DNA of 6,898 nucleotides from Cycloclasticus sp. (GCA_018066825.1 JAGPVU010000027.1:1-6898); one strand, 5' to 3'. Positions 1 to 5,388 are shown, counted from the stretch's first letter. The notes: a model not told the origin generated them from the sequence alone. Made by a program: numbers and translations.

Positions 1-143
1 CGTTGCCTAACAGGTTTGGGTTTAGCTTTTTGGTTTTCTAGATTGATTTTATTCGATTTTAATGGCTTTACATCACCCATCAATTCACTAAATAAATTAG
101 AATCATCAGTTGAACTTGGGTGTTTGATTTTATCTTCAGGCAT
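1..143 (-). CDS. Smr-domain (MutS2-type endonuclease family) protein, N-terminal fragment
   Basis: This is the N-terminal end (47 full codons plus 2 bases) of a gene that runs off the left edge. It starts at an ATG whose complement is at 141-143, with an in-frame TGA five codons upstream on the same strand, so no earlier ATG is available. The visible protein is hydrophilic. It carries the segment DSNLFSELMGDVKPLK (residues 14-29) followed by a Lys/Pro-rich stretch ending KPKPVRQ. From memory, an acidic 'LFxxxMGDVxPLK' opening with a following KPKP/R linker is typical of the region before the Smr domain in SmrA-type proteobacterial proteins. The Smr nuclease domain itself lies outside the window, so the assignment rests on the leader only. 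It is divergent from surE. No clear Shine-Dalgarno sequence is seen. Confidence 0.6.
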   Translation of the reverse strand, partial: MPEDKIKHPSSTDDSNLFSELMGDVKPLKSNKINLENQKAKPKPVRQ

Positions 144-203
144 AATAGCAGTGTATCAAATAATGGATATAAGTAATTTTTCCAGCTTAAAAAAACAATT
201 CGC
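144..203. promoter_or_regulatory. Divergent intergenic gap before surE, promoter(s) unresolved
   Basis: These 60 AT-rich bases separate the divergent starts of the Smr-domain gene and surE, so they should hold promoters for both directions. The best plus-strand candidate is TATAAG at 168-173, with a poor -35 (ATAGCA, 145-150) 17 bases upstream. The surE ATG at 204 has no recognisable Shine-Dalgarno sequence; a run of seven A residues lies just upstream instead. I cannot fix a promoter for the minus strand. Confidence 0.25.
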
Positions 204-956
204 ATGCATATTTTAATCAGTAATGACGACGGCTATTTAGCACCGGGCTTGCAGATATTAGCCAAACGTTTATCCGAGCTGGCTGACGTTACGGTGGTGG
301 CACCAGATCGAAATAGAAGTGCAGCGAGTAATTCGTTGACCTTGGAAATGCCCCTGCGTGTGACTCAAATGGACAACGGTTTTTATAGCGTAGACGGCAC
401 GCCGACAGATTGTGTGCACTTGGCGATAACCGGTTTATTAGACGATGACCCCGATATTGTTTTTTCTGGTATCAATAATGGCGAAAACATGGGCGATGAT
501 GTGTTGTACTCCGGCACGGTGGCTGCGGCGACCGAAGGGCGTTTTATGGGATTGCCTTCCATAGCGTTATCCATTAACTCAAGTCAGCCCGCACATTATG
601 AAACGGCTGCTTTTGTAGCAACCGAACTGTTTAAGGGCCTATTAAAAAAACCATTACCCTTTGATACAATTTTGAATGTAAATGTACCCGACGTGGCGAT
701 AGAGGATTTACGTGGCTTTAAAGCAACGCGATTAGGGCAACGCCATCGCTCCGAATCAGTTATCGAAACGCGAGACCCGAGGAATAAAAAAATCTATTGG
801 GTTGGACCGCCAGGTGCTCAACAAGACGCGGGCGAGGGTACGGATTTTTACGCGGTAGAACATAAATACGTGTCCATTACGCCCTTGCAAATTGATTTAA
901 CTAACCACCAGCGAGTGGCTGACGTTAAACATTGGTTAGATGAGACAATGGCATGA
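204..956 (+). CDS. surE: 5'/3'-nucleotidase SurE
   Basis: SurE is a cytoplasmic, divalent-metal-dependent nucleotidase (survival protein E) that dephosphorylates nucleoside 5'- and 3'-monophosphates and contributes to stationary-phase survival. The 250-residue product is close to the usual 250-253. The N-terminal ILISNDDGY supplies the metal-binding Asp pair (D8, D9). RNRSAASNS (36-44) supplies the family Ser (S39), and FSGINNG (87-93) the Asn ligand. The hallmark NMGDDVLYSGTVAAATEG occupies 95-112. The start at 204 puts the canonical MxILxSNDDG at the N terminus, so it is firm despite the absence of a Shine-Dalgarno sequence. Its TGA overlaps the pcm ATG by four bases (ATGA), implying coupled translation. 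It heads the surE-pcm-yqaA-nlpD-rpoS operon. Unlike the arrangement I recall in several relatives, truD is not directly upstream. Confidence 0.97.
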   Translation: MHILISNDDGYLAPGLQILAKRLSELADVTVVAPDRNRSAASNSLTLEMPLRVTQMDNGFYSVDGTPTDCVHLAITGLLDDDPDIVFSGINNGENMGDDVLYSGTVAAATEGRFMGLPSIALSINSSQPAHYETAAFVATELFKGLLKKPLPFDTILNVNVPDVAIEDLRGFKATRLGQRHRSESVIETRDPRNKKIYWVGPPGAQQDAGEGTDFYAVEHKYVSITPLQIDLTNHQRVADVKHWLDETMA

Positions 957-1609
957 ATCACCATCAGGGTATCGGGATGACGTCGCAACGTACACGAGAC
1001 CGTATGGTTCAGCAGTTACAACAGTTGGGCATTAAAGACCAACGTGTTCTTGAGGTGATGAGTAAAATCCCACGGCACTTATTCGTCGCTGAAGCCTTGG
1101 CGAGTCGGGCTTATGAAAATACCGCGCTACCTATAGGGCAAGGACAAACGATTTCGCAACCCTATATGGTTGCACGCATGACTGAATTATTGATCGAAGA
1201 TGGCTTGCCTGAAAATGTTTTAGAAGTTGGTACTGGCTCGGGCTACCAATCGGCCGTGTTAGCGAGTTTAATACCGCGGGTGTTTTCGGTTGAACGAATA
1301 CGCCCTTTGCAAGATAAAGCAAAAAAGGTATTAACTGAGATTGGCTTTAGAAATGTTAGCTTTAAACATTCAGATGGTGGCTGGGGCTGGAAGGCTTGTG
1401 GTCCTTATCAAGGTATTTTGGCAGCGGCGGCACCCACTGAAATACCAGCTAAATTATTACAACAATTATTACCTTTAGCAAAACTGGTGATCCCGATAGG
1501 TGAAGAGGGGCAACAAGTGTTACAAAGGATAACGCGTACTGATAGCGCGTATGAAGTTGAGACCATAGAGGCGGTGAGTTTTGTGCCTTTTTTAAAAGGC
1601 CGTGCCTAG
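953..1609 (+). CDS. pcm: Protein-L-isoaspartate O-methyltransferase
   Basis: Pcm transfers a methyl group from S-adenosylmethionine to L-isoaspartyl residues in aged proteins, starting their repair to aspartate. The 218-residue product has the PIMT signature LPIGQGQTISQPYMVARM (59-76, with the active-site Ser in TISQP), the SAM-binding loop LEVGTGSGYQ (90-99), SVER (112-115, the acidic ribose-binding position) and C-terminal VSFVPFLKG. Two starts are possible. ATG 953 overlaps the surE stop. ATG 977 (residue 9, MTSQRTR) has AGGG at 966-969 with a 7-base spacer. I keep 953 because, as I recall, the GIG before MTSQR is also conserved in homologues, but 977 is a real alternative. Two motif variants stand out: SDGGWGW (140-146) where most have GDGWxGW, and LLPLAKLVIP (172-181) where most have a Gly-Gly pair before the strand. 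Function is probably retained. Confidence 0.95.
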   Translation: MNHHQGIGMTSQRTRDRMVQQLQQLGIKDQRVLEVMSKIPRHLFVAEALASRAYENTALPIGQGQTISQPYMVARMTELLIEDGLPENVLEVGTGSGYQSAVLASLIPRVFSVERIRPLQDKAKKVLTEIGFRNVSFKHSDGGWGWKACGPYQGILAAAAPTEIPAKLLQQLLPLAKLVIPIGEEGQQVLQRITRTDSAYEVETIEAVSFVPFLKGRA

Positions 1610-1612
1610 GAG
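1608..1612 (+). promoter_or_regulatory. Ribosome binding site of the yqaA-like gene, fused to the pcm stop
   Basis: AGGAG lies 8 bases before the TTG at 1621. Its first two bases are the last two of the pcm TAG stop (TAGGAG). This strong site is what supports the TTG start, because no in-frame ATG or GTG lies between the pcm stop and 1621. Confidence 0.75.
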
Positions 1613-1620
1613 CGTGTGGT

Positions 1621-2196
1621 TTGTTTAAGCGTTTGTATCAGCGAGTTTTGAAAGCAGCAGAACACCCCAAGGCAAATCGCGTATTAGTGATGTTGAGTTT
1701 TGCAGAATCTTCATTTTTCCCTATCCCGCCCGATGTTATGTTAGCACCCATGTGTTTGGCTAAACCATCAAAAGCCTGGCACCTAGCTATGTTGACGACA
1801 CTTGGCTCAGTTGCTGGCGGTGTGTTTGGTTATTTTATTGGCCTGTTTGCATTTGAATTAGTGCAGCCGCTAATAGAGCTAATGCACTATGAGGCTAAAT
1901 TTGATTTAGTCAAAGTGTGGTTTGATGATTGGGGTTTTTGGGCGATCTTAATTGCAGGTTTTTCACCCATCCCTTATAAGCTATTTACGATAGCGGCTGG
2001 TTTGCTTGCAATGGCCTTTCTGCCTTTTTTGCTGGCATCATTAATCGGTCGTGGTGCGCGATTCTATTTACTCGCCTTTTTAGTATCGCTCGGAGGGGAA
2101 GGCTTGCGCCATAAATTAAATGATTCTATAGAAATCATTGGTTGGTCAGTGACTACGTTACTGATAGTGGGTTTAATAAGCTATAAATTACTATAA
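1621..2196 (+). CDS. yqaA: YqaA/DedA-family (VTT-domain) inner-membrane protein
   Basis: This is a 191-residue integral membrane protein of the DedA/SNARE-associated (VTT) superfamily, YqaA branch. DedA relatives support membrane homeostasis and some act in lipid-carrier translocation; the exact substrate of YqaA proteins is unknown to me. The family marks are LSFAESSFFPIPPDVMLAP (25-43, with the conserved Glu and PIPPD re-entrant loop), a glycine-rich membrane segment at about 57-81, GFSPIPYKLFTIAAG (113-127), a long hydrophobic stretch 128-158 interrupted by GRGAR (143-147), and a final membrane helix at about 172-191. The start is TTG, set by the AGGAG above. It sits 11 bases after pcm and 17 before nlpD, so it is co-transcribed with both. 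This placement is not found in enterics, where pcm and nlpD are adjacent. Confidence 0.88.
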   Translation: MFKRLYQRVLKAAEHPKANRVLVMLSFAESSFFPIPPDVMLAPMCLAKPSKAWHLAMLTTLGSVAGGVFGYFIGLFAFELVQPLIELMHYEAKFDLVKVWFDDWGFWAILIAGFSPIPYKLFTIAAGLLAMAFLPFLLASLIGRGARFYLLAFLVSLGGEGLRHKLNDSIEIIGWSVTTLLIVGLISYKLL

Positions 2197-2213
2197 CTAA
2201 AACGATTCGAACA

Positions 2214-2957
2214 TTGATACTACGAACGCACATTAATTTAGTAGTGATGATTTTTTTGTCTGGTTTTTTATTAGCATCGTGTGGCAGCGCGAAGGTATAC
2301 GCGCCAGTTTCTAATCAATATTCATCGATCAAACCTAGTTCAACAACGCATATTGTTCGTCGCGGCGATACGCTGTATTCGATCGCTTGGCAGCTAAGGC
2401 GAGATTACCGAGAGATCGCTCAATGGAACAACATACGGCCGCCTTATACTATTTATATGGGCCAGAAGTTAACGCTAATCGCGGCAAAACATCACCCCAA
2501 AAAGCATACTCAAACAGTAAATAAAAAAACTAAAACCCTTAAAAAACAACAACTAGCCAAGAAAAGCTCAAGTAATAACAAAAAAACATTAAAGTTATCT
2601 TGGGCATGGCCGATAAAAGTTAGGCAAGTTGAAAAAGATCGCGCTAATTCCGGTGTAACCCTTATCGGTAGCCCAGGTGAGTTGGTTCGTAGTAGTGAAA
2701 GTGGCAAAGTTGTTTATGCCGGTAATGGTTTAAAAGGTTATGGCAACCTACTGATCATTATGCACAACGAAGAGTTTTTGACGGCGTATGGCTATAACAA
2801 ACGATTATTGGTGAACGAAGGAAGTGTTGTAAAAAAAGGACAGGCTATTGCCGAAATTGGCAAAGACAATAAAAATCGCCAAATACTTTTTTTTGAATTA
2901 CGACGGCATGGTAAAGCTGTCACGATAAGTCAATATTTACCAAAATATGGGAGATGA
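2214..2957 (+). CDS. nlpD: Amidase-activator lipoprotein NlpD (LysM + degenerate LytM/M23)
   Basis: NlpD is an envelope lipoprotein that in E. coli activates the amidase AmiC to split septal peptidoglycan. The 247-residue product has a lipoprotein signal (R4, a hydrophobic run 8-22, lipobox LASC with Cys23), a LysM peptidoglycan-binding domain at about 46-89 (HIVRRGDTLYSIAWQL, then NN and YMGQKLTL), a Lys-rich linker (90-127) and a C-terminal LytM/M23 domain at about 130-245 (VVYAGNGLKGYGNLLIIMHN). The metal ligands of M23 peptidases are absent: GVTL (147-150) replaces GIDI, AYGYN (191-195) replaces AYxHN, and LFFE (225-228) replaces LHFE. It should therefore be a non-enzymatic activator. The start is TTG without a clear Shine-Dalgarno sequence; the next Met (12) would lose the charged N-region. 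Its TGA lies just upstream of rpoS. In E. coli a main rpoS promoter lies inside nlpD, but I could not identify one here. Confidence 0.9.
   Translation: MILRTHINLVVMIFLSGFLLASCGSAKVYAPVSNQYSSIKPSSTTHIVRRGDTLYSIAWQLRRDYREIAQWNNIRPPYTIYMGQKLTLIAAKHHPKKHTQTVNKKTKTLKKQQLAKKSSSNNKKTLKLSWAWPIKVRQVEKDRANSGVTLIGSPGELVRSSESGKVVYAGNGLKGYGNLLIIMHNEEFLTAYGYNKRLLVNEGSVVKKGQAIAEIGKDNKNRQILFFELRRHGKAVTISQYLPKYGR
2949..2953 (+). promoter_or_regulatory. Ribosome binding site that sets the rpoS start
   Basis: GGGAG sits directly against the ATG at 2954 (zero spacing) but exactly 6 bases before the in-frame ATG at 2960. The second ATG is therefore the likely start. The site lies inside the last nlpD codons, so rpoS translation is probably coupled to nlpD translation. 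Confidence 0.7.
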
Positions 2958-2959
2958 CA

Positions 2960-3883
2960 ATGCAGGTTAATACTAAAATTAAATATGCTGATGGTGATAT
3001 GCCCTTAGATGCTCCTCAGCAACAAAAAATAACGGTAGCCACCAGTTCTGCGAGTGATCCTACGCAACTCTATTTAAATGAATTAAGTAAGTCGGTTTTG
3101 TTAACAGCCGATGAAGAAATACATTATGGTCGACTGGTCCAGCAAGGTGATGCAGGGGCTAGGCAACATATGATCGAAAGCAACCTACGTTTAGTGGTCA
3201 AAATATCTAGACGCTATATGAACCGTGGGTTACCTATGTTGGATTTAATTGAAGAAGGGAATTTGGGTTTGATTCGTGCGGTTGAAAAGTTCGACCCTGA
3301 AAAAGGCTTTAGATTTTCGACGTATGCAACGTGGTGGATTCGTCAAACGATCGAACGAGCCATAATGAATCAAACGCGCACCATTCGCTTGCCGATTCAT
3401 ATTATTAAAGAGATGAATATTTACCTTAAAAAAGCACGTAAATTAAGTCAAGAACTAGACCGTGAAGCAAGCGCCGAAGACGTGGCTGCTGCGACAGGTA
3501 AGCCCGTTGAAGAAATTGAAAAAATGTTTCGTATGCACGCCGAAAATGTTACTTCCTTAGACGTCTCGGCTTCTAAAGATAGCGAGCAGCAGCTCCTTGA
3601 TACGGTCGCAGATGATGACGCTAAAGAACCGACTGATATTCTTCAGTCTGAAGAAATTAAAGTCAGCTTAGACCAATGGGTTGAGCGACTCAGCGATAAA
3701 CAAAAAGAAGTGATTTCTAGGCGCTTTGGTATCCGTGGTCATCACGCTTCTACACTAGAGCAAGTAGCTAATGAGATGGGCGTAACACGAGAACGCGTCA
3801 GGCAAGTGCAAATGAGCGCGTTAAAATCGCTCAGGGTTATTTTAGAAAATGAAGGTTTATCGCCGTCGTTGTTATTGCATTAA
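2960..3883 (+). CDS. rpoS: RNA polymerase sigma factor RpoS (sigma-38)
   Basis: RpoS is the alternative sigma factor for stationary phase and general stress. Numbering is from ATG 2960 (307 residues); ATG 2954 would add two residues but lacks ribosome-binding spacing. Region 1.2 is at about 33-65 (DPTQLYLNELSKSVLLTADEE). Region 2 is at about 70-138, with NLRLVVKISRRYMNRG, DLIEEGNLGLIRAVEKFDP and the -10 recognition segment FSTYATWWIRQTIERAI. Region 3 is at about 143-223, starting IRLPIHIIKEMNIYLKKA. Region 4 is at about 238-298, with helix-turn-helix TLEQVANEMGVTRERVRQVQ. RpoS is separated from RpoD by its length, the lack of a long region 1.1/NCR, the region 3 sequence and the nlpD neighbour. 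It is slightly shorter than the roughly 330 residues of E. coli RpoS. KEMNIY (150-155) aligns with the E. coli RssB-contact segment KELNVY. Confidence 0.96.
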   Translation: MQVNTKIKYADGDMPLDAPQQQKITVATSSASDPTQLYLNELSKSVLLTADEEIHYGRLVQQGDAGARQHMIESNLRLVVKISRRYMNRGLPMLDLIEEGNLGLIRAVEKFDPEKGFRFSTYATWWIRQTIERAIMNQTRTIRLPIHIIKEMNIYLKKARKLSQELDREASAEDVAAATGKPVEEIEKMFRMHAENVTSLDVSASKDSEQQLLDTVADDDAKEPTDILQSEEIKVSLDQWVERLSDKQKEVISRRFGIRGHHASTLEQVANEMGVTRERVRQVQMSALKSLRVILENEGLSPSLLLH

Positions 3884-3916
3884 AGAATGGCAAGGTCGAT
3901 TTTTTAAATATTTACG

Positions 3917-3945
3917 TTGACAGTTAAAATGCAGGTGAGTAATGT
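3917..3945 (+). promoter_or_regulatory. Sigma-70-type promoter for alaC
   Basis: A perfect -35 box TTGACA (3917-3922) is followed by a 17-base spacer and TAATGT (3940-3945), which keeps the three most important -10 positions (T, A and final T). Transcription would start near 3952, giving a leader of about 32 bases to the alaC ATG at 3984. It lies in the 100-base gap after rpoS, so alaC need not depend on the surE-rpoS operon. Confidence 0.6.
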
Positions 3946-3983
3946 AGCGCGCTCTTATCTGTGTTCGTTAAATCGTAATTACC

Positions 3984-5168
3984 ATGCATGATTTTGCAAG
4001 AATAAAACGCCTTCCACCCTATGTTTTTAATATCGTTAATGACCTAAAAGCACAAGCACGTGCTGCGGGTGAAGACGTTATTGATTTCGGTATGGGTAAC
4101 CCCGATCAGCCGACACCCCAGCACATCGTAGATAAATTAACCGAAGCAGCGCAACGTGGTGATACCCATCGCTATTCTGTATCACGCGGTATTCCTCGCT
4201 TACGCAAGGCTATTTGTGGTTGGTATAAATCCAATTACGATGTTGAATTAGACTTTGATACGGAGGCGATTGTAACGATTGGCTCTAAAGAAGGCTTGGC
4301 TCATCTTGCCTTAGCGACGTTAGGGCCGGGGGATGCAGTATTAGTACCAAATCCTGCCTACCCGATACATCCCTATGGTTTTGTTATAGCGGGTGCAGAT
4401 ATCCGCCATGTACCCATTAGTCCAGACGTTGACTTTTTCTTGGAGTTGGAAAAAGCCATAAAAACATCGTACCCAAAACCCAAAATGTTGGTGCTTAATT
4501 TCCCGGGTAATCCAACCACTCAGTGCGTTGATTTGGACTTTTTTGTAAAGGTCGTTGAAATGGCCAAAGAACACGATATCTGGGTAGTTCACGATAACGC
4601 TTATGCGGAAATTGTGTTTGACGGCTACAAGGCGCCTTCTATTTTACAAGTGCCTGGCGCAAAAGATATTGCGGTTGAATTTTATTCACTATCCAAAACC
4701 TACAATATGCCCGGCTGGCGCGTAGGTTTTATGTGCGGCAATAAAGAACTAGTGGCGGCGTTAGCACGTATTAAGTCGTATTTAGATTACGGCATGTTTA
4801 CCCCGATTCAAGTGGCAGCTATCGCTGCTCTTGAAGGCCCGCAAGATTGTGTGGATCAAATTAGAGCGTTATATAAAGAACGACGAGACGTACTTTGTGA
4901 TGGACTGAATAGTATCGGTTGGGCCGTTGAAAAACCTAAAGCTACCATGTTTGTATGGGCCAAGATTCCTGAAAGGTACCGGGATATGGGGTCACTGGAA
5001 TTTTCTAAAAAACTATTGAAAGATTCAAAAGTCGCTGTTTCACCGGGTATCGGTTTTGGTGAATACGGTGATGATCATGTGCGTTTTGGTCTGATAGAAA
5101 ACACCCATAGAACCCGACAAGCTGTTCGAGGTATTAAACAAATGTTTCGTAACGACGAGTTAAAATAA
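3984..5168 (+). CDS. alaC: Alanine transaminase AlaC (class I/II PLP aminotransferase)
   Basis: AlaC is a cytoplasmic PLP enzyme that makes L-alanine from pyruvate with glutamate as amino donor. The 394-residue product is of normal length for AlaC/YfdZ. It begins with the characteristic RIKRLPPYVFNIVNDLK (7-23). It has DFGMGNPDQPTP (34-45), RYSVSRGIPRLRKAI (63-77), the FPGNPTTQ loop with Asn176, HDNAYAEIVFDG with Asp204 and Tyr207, the PLP-lysine motif SLSKTYNMPGWRVG (Lys238, Arg246) and the substrate-carboxylate Arg367 in HVRFGLIEN. No Shine-Dalgarno sequence precedes the ATG; a second, out-of-frame ATG overlaps the region four bases later. It lies upstream of hom-thrC, but a 220-base spacer with its own promoter separates them. 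Older annotations may call this family aspartate or LL-diaminopimelate aminotransferase. Confidence 0.92.
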   Translation: MHDFARIKRLPPYVFNIVNDLKAQARAAGEDVIDFGMGNPDQPTPQHIVDKLTEAAQRGDTHRYSVSRGIPRLRKAICGWYKSNYDVELDFDTEAIVTIGSKEGLAHLALATLGPGDAVLVPNPAYPIHPYGFVIAGADIRHVPISPDVDFFLELEKAIKTSYPKPKMLVLNFPGNPTTQCVDLDFFVKVVEMAKEHDIWVVHDNAYAEIVFDGYKAPSILQVPGAKDIAVEFYSLSKTYNMPGWRVGFMCGNKELVAALARIKSYLDYGMFTPIQVAAIAALEGPQDCVDQIRALYKERRDVLCDGLNSIGWAVEKPKATMFVWAKIPERYRDMGSLEFSKKLLKDSKVAVSPGIGFGEYGDDHVRFGLIENTHRTRQAVRGIKQMFRNDELK

Positions 5169-5176
5169 GAATCGAA

Positions 5177-5196
5177 TCCCCTTAATAAACAGGGGA
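5177..5196 (+). terminator. Possible hairpin terminator after alaC
   Basis: The arms TCCCCT (5177-5182) and AGGGGA (5191-5196) form a 6-bp stem with an 8-base loop, nine bases after the alaC stop. No T-run follows on the plus strand, so it is at best a weak or factor-assisted terminator. The same sequence resembles the hom leader element at 5361-5386. Confidence 0.3.
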
Positions 5197-5206
5197 AAGG
5201 CCTAGC

Positions 5207-5226
5207 GTCATCAATGGAATGATGAC
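5207..5226. repeat. Perfect 7-bp inverted repeat in the alaC-hom spacer
   Basis: GTCATCA (5207-5213) and TGATGAC (5220-5226) are perfect inverted arms around the 6-base loop ATGGAA. No T-run follows on either strand close by. It could be an RNA hairpin continuing alaC termination, or a protein-binding site; the sequence alone does not decide. Confidence 0.55.
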
Positions 5227-5240
5227 CGTCAACTAGAGAC

Positions 5241-5343
5241 TTCGCCATCAACGATAAAGCTGTTGAACTCAACTTTACACTCACGGAGCATAAGTTTCGT
5301 CTTCAACGATAAAGCTGTTGAACTCAACTTTAAGCTCATCGAG
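5241..5343. repeat. Two-copy tandem repeat, 55-bp period, upstream of hom
   Basis: Positions 5241-5288 align with 5296-5343 at a constant offset of 55 bases, with 42 of 48 columns identical. The core 5248-5277 is identical to 5303-5332 over all 30 bases. Each core reads TCAAC-N9-GTTGA-AC-TCAAC, so the central GTTGA arm can pair either with the TCAAC before it or with the one after it. The second copy ends 7 bases before the TATAAT of the hom promoter, so it covers the -35 region. Differences outside the core indicate an older duplication with a conserved centre. No open frame with a good start covers it convincingly. Confidence 0.9.
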
Positions 5344-5356
5344 ATTACTGTATAAT
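5329..5356 (+). promoter_or_regulatory. Promoter of hom-thrC, consensus -10 with weak -35
   Basis: A perfect TATAAT lies at 5351-5356, 33 bases before the hom start. The best -35 at 16-base spacing is TTTAAG (5329-5334, 3 of 6), which lies within repeat copy 2. A strong -10 with a poor -35 is compatible with an activator acting from the repeats, or a repressor covering the promoter; this is inference. Transcription would start at about 5362-5364. Confidence 0.6.
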
Positions 5357-5360
5357 TAAC

Positions 5361-5385
5361 CCCCTTGAGTAAACAGTGTTAGGGG
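5361..5385 (+). promoter_or_regulatory. Potential hairpin masking the hom ribosome binding site
   Basis: CCCCT (5361-5365) is complementary to AGGGG (5381-5385), the Shine-Dalgarno sequence of hom, across a 15-base loop. Pairing would hide the ribosome binding site. The 5' arm falls right at the predicted transcription start, so the choice of start site by one to four bases would decide whether the hairpin can form. Confidence 0.35.
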
Positions 5386-5388
5386 AAT

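Noticed and set aside
16..216. 66-codon plus-strand ORF across the left edge
   Set aside because: It lies opposite the Smr-domain N terminus and overlaps the surE start, with low-complexity hydrophobic content and no ribosome binding site. It is a shadow frame.
2778..2798. TTGACG and TATAAC inside nlpD as an internal rpoS promoter
   Set aside because: The two boxes are only 9 bases apart, far below the usual 16-18. An internal promoter is expected from E. coli, but this pair is not it.
3875..3905. Possible intrinsic terminator after rpoS (TTGC/GCAA followed by a T-run at 3900-3905)
   Set aside because: The stem is only 4 bp with an 11-base loop, overlaps the last rpoS codons and is separated from the T-run. 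It is too weak to support.
5075..5284. 69-codon minus-strand ORF covering the alaC end and repeat copy 1
   Set aside because: Most of it is antisense to the well-conserved alaC C terminus, there is no ribosome binding site, and its N terminus is simply the repeat sequence.
5248..5332. Two identical 30-bp repeats separated by 25 bases, superficially like a minimal CRISPR array
   Set aside because: There are only two copies, the 'spacer' is itself partly duplicated on the flanks, there are no cas genes, and it sits in a promoter. A tandem duplication explains it better.
5357..5388. Threonine attenuator leader peptide or riboswitch before hom
   Set aside because: The leader is only about 25 bases, has no Thr/Ile-codon-rich short ORF and no terminator hairpin with a T-run. 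It is too short for known riboswitch classes.
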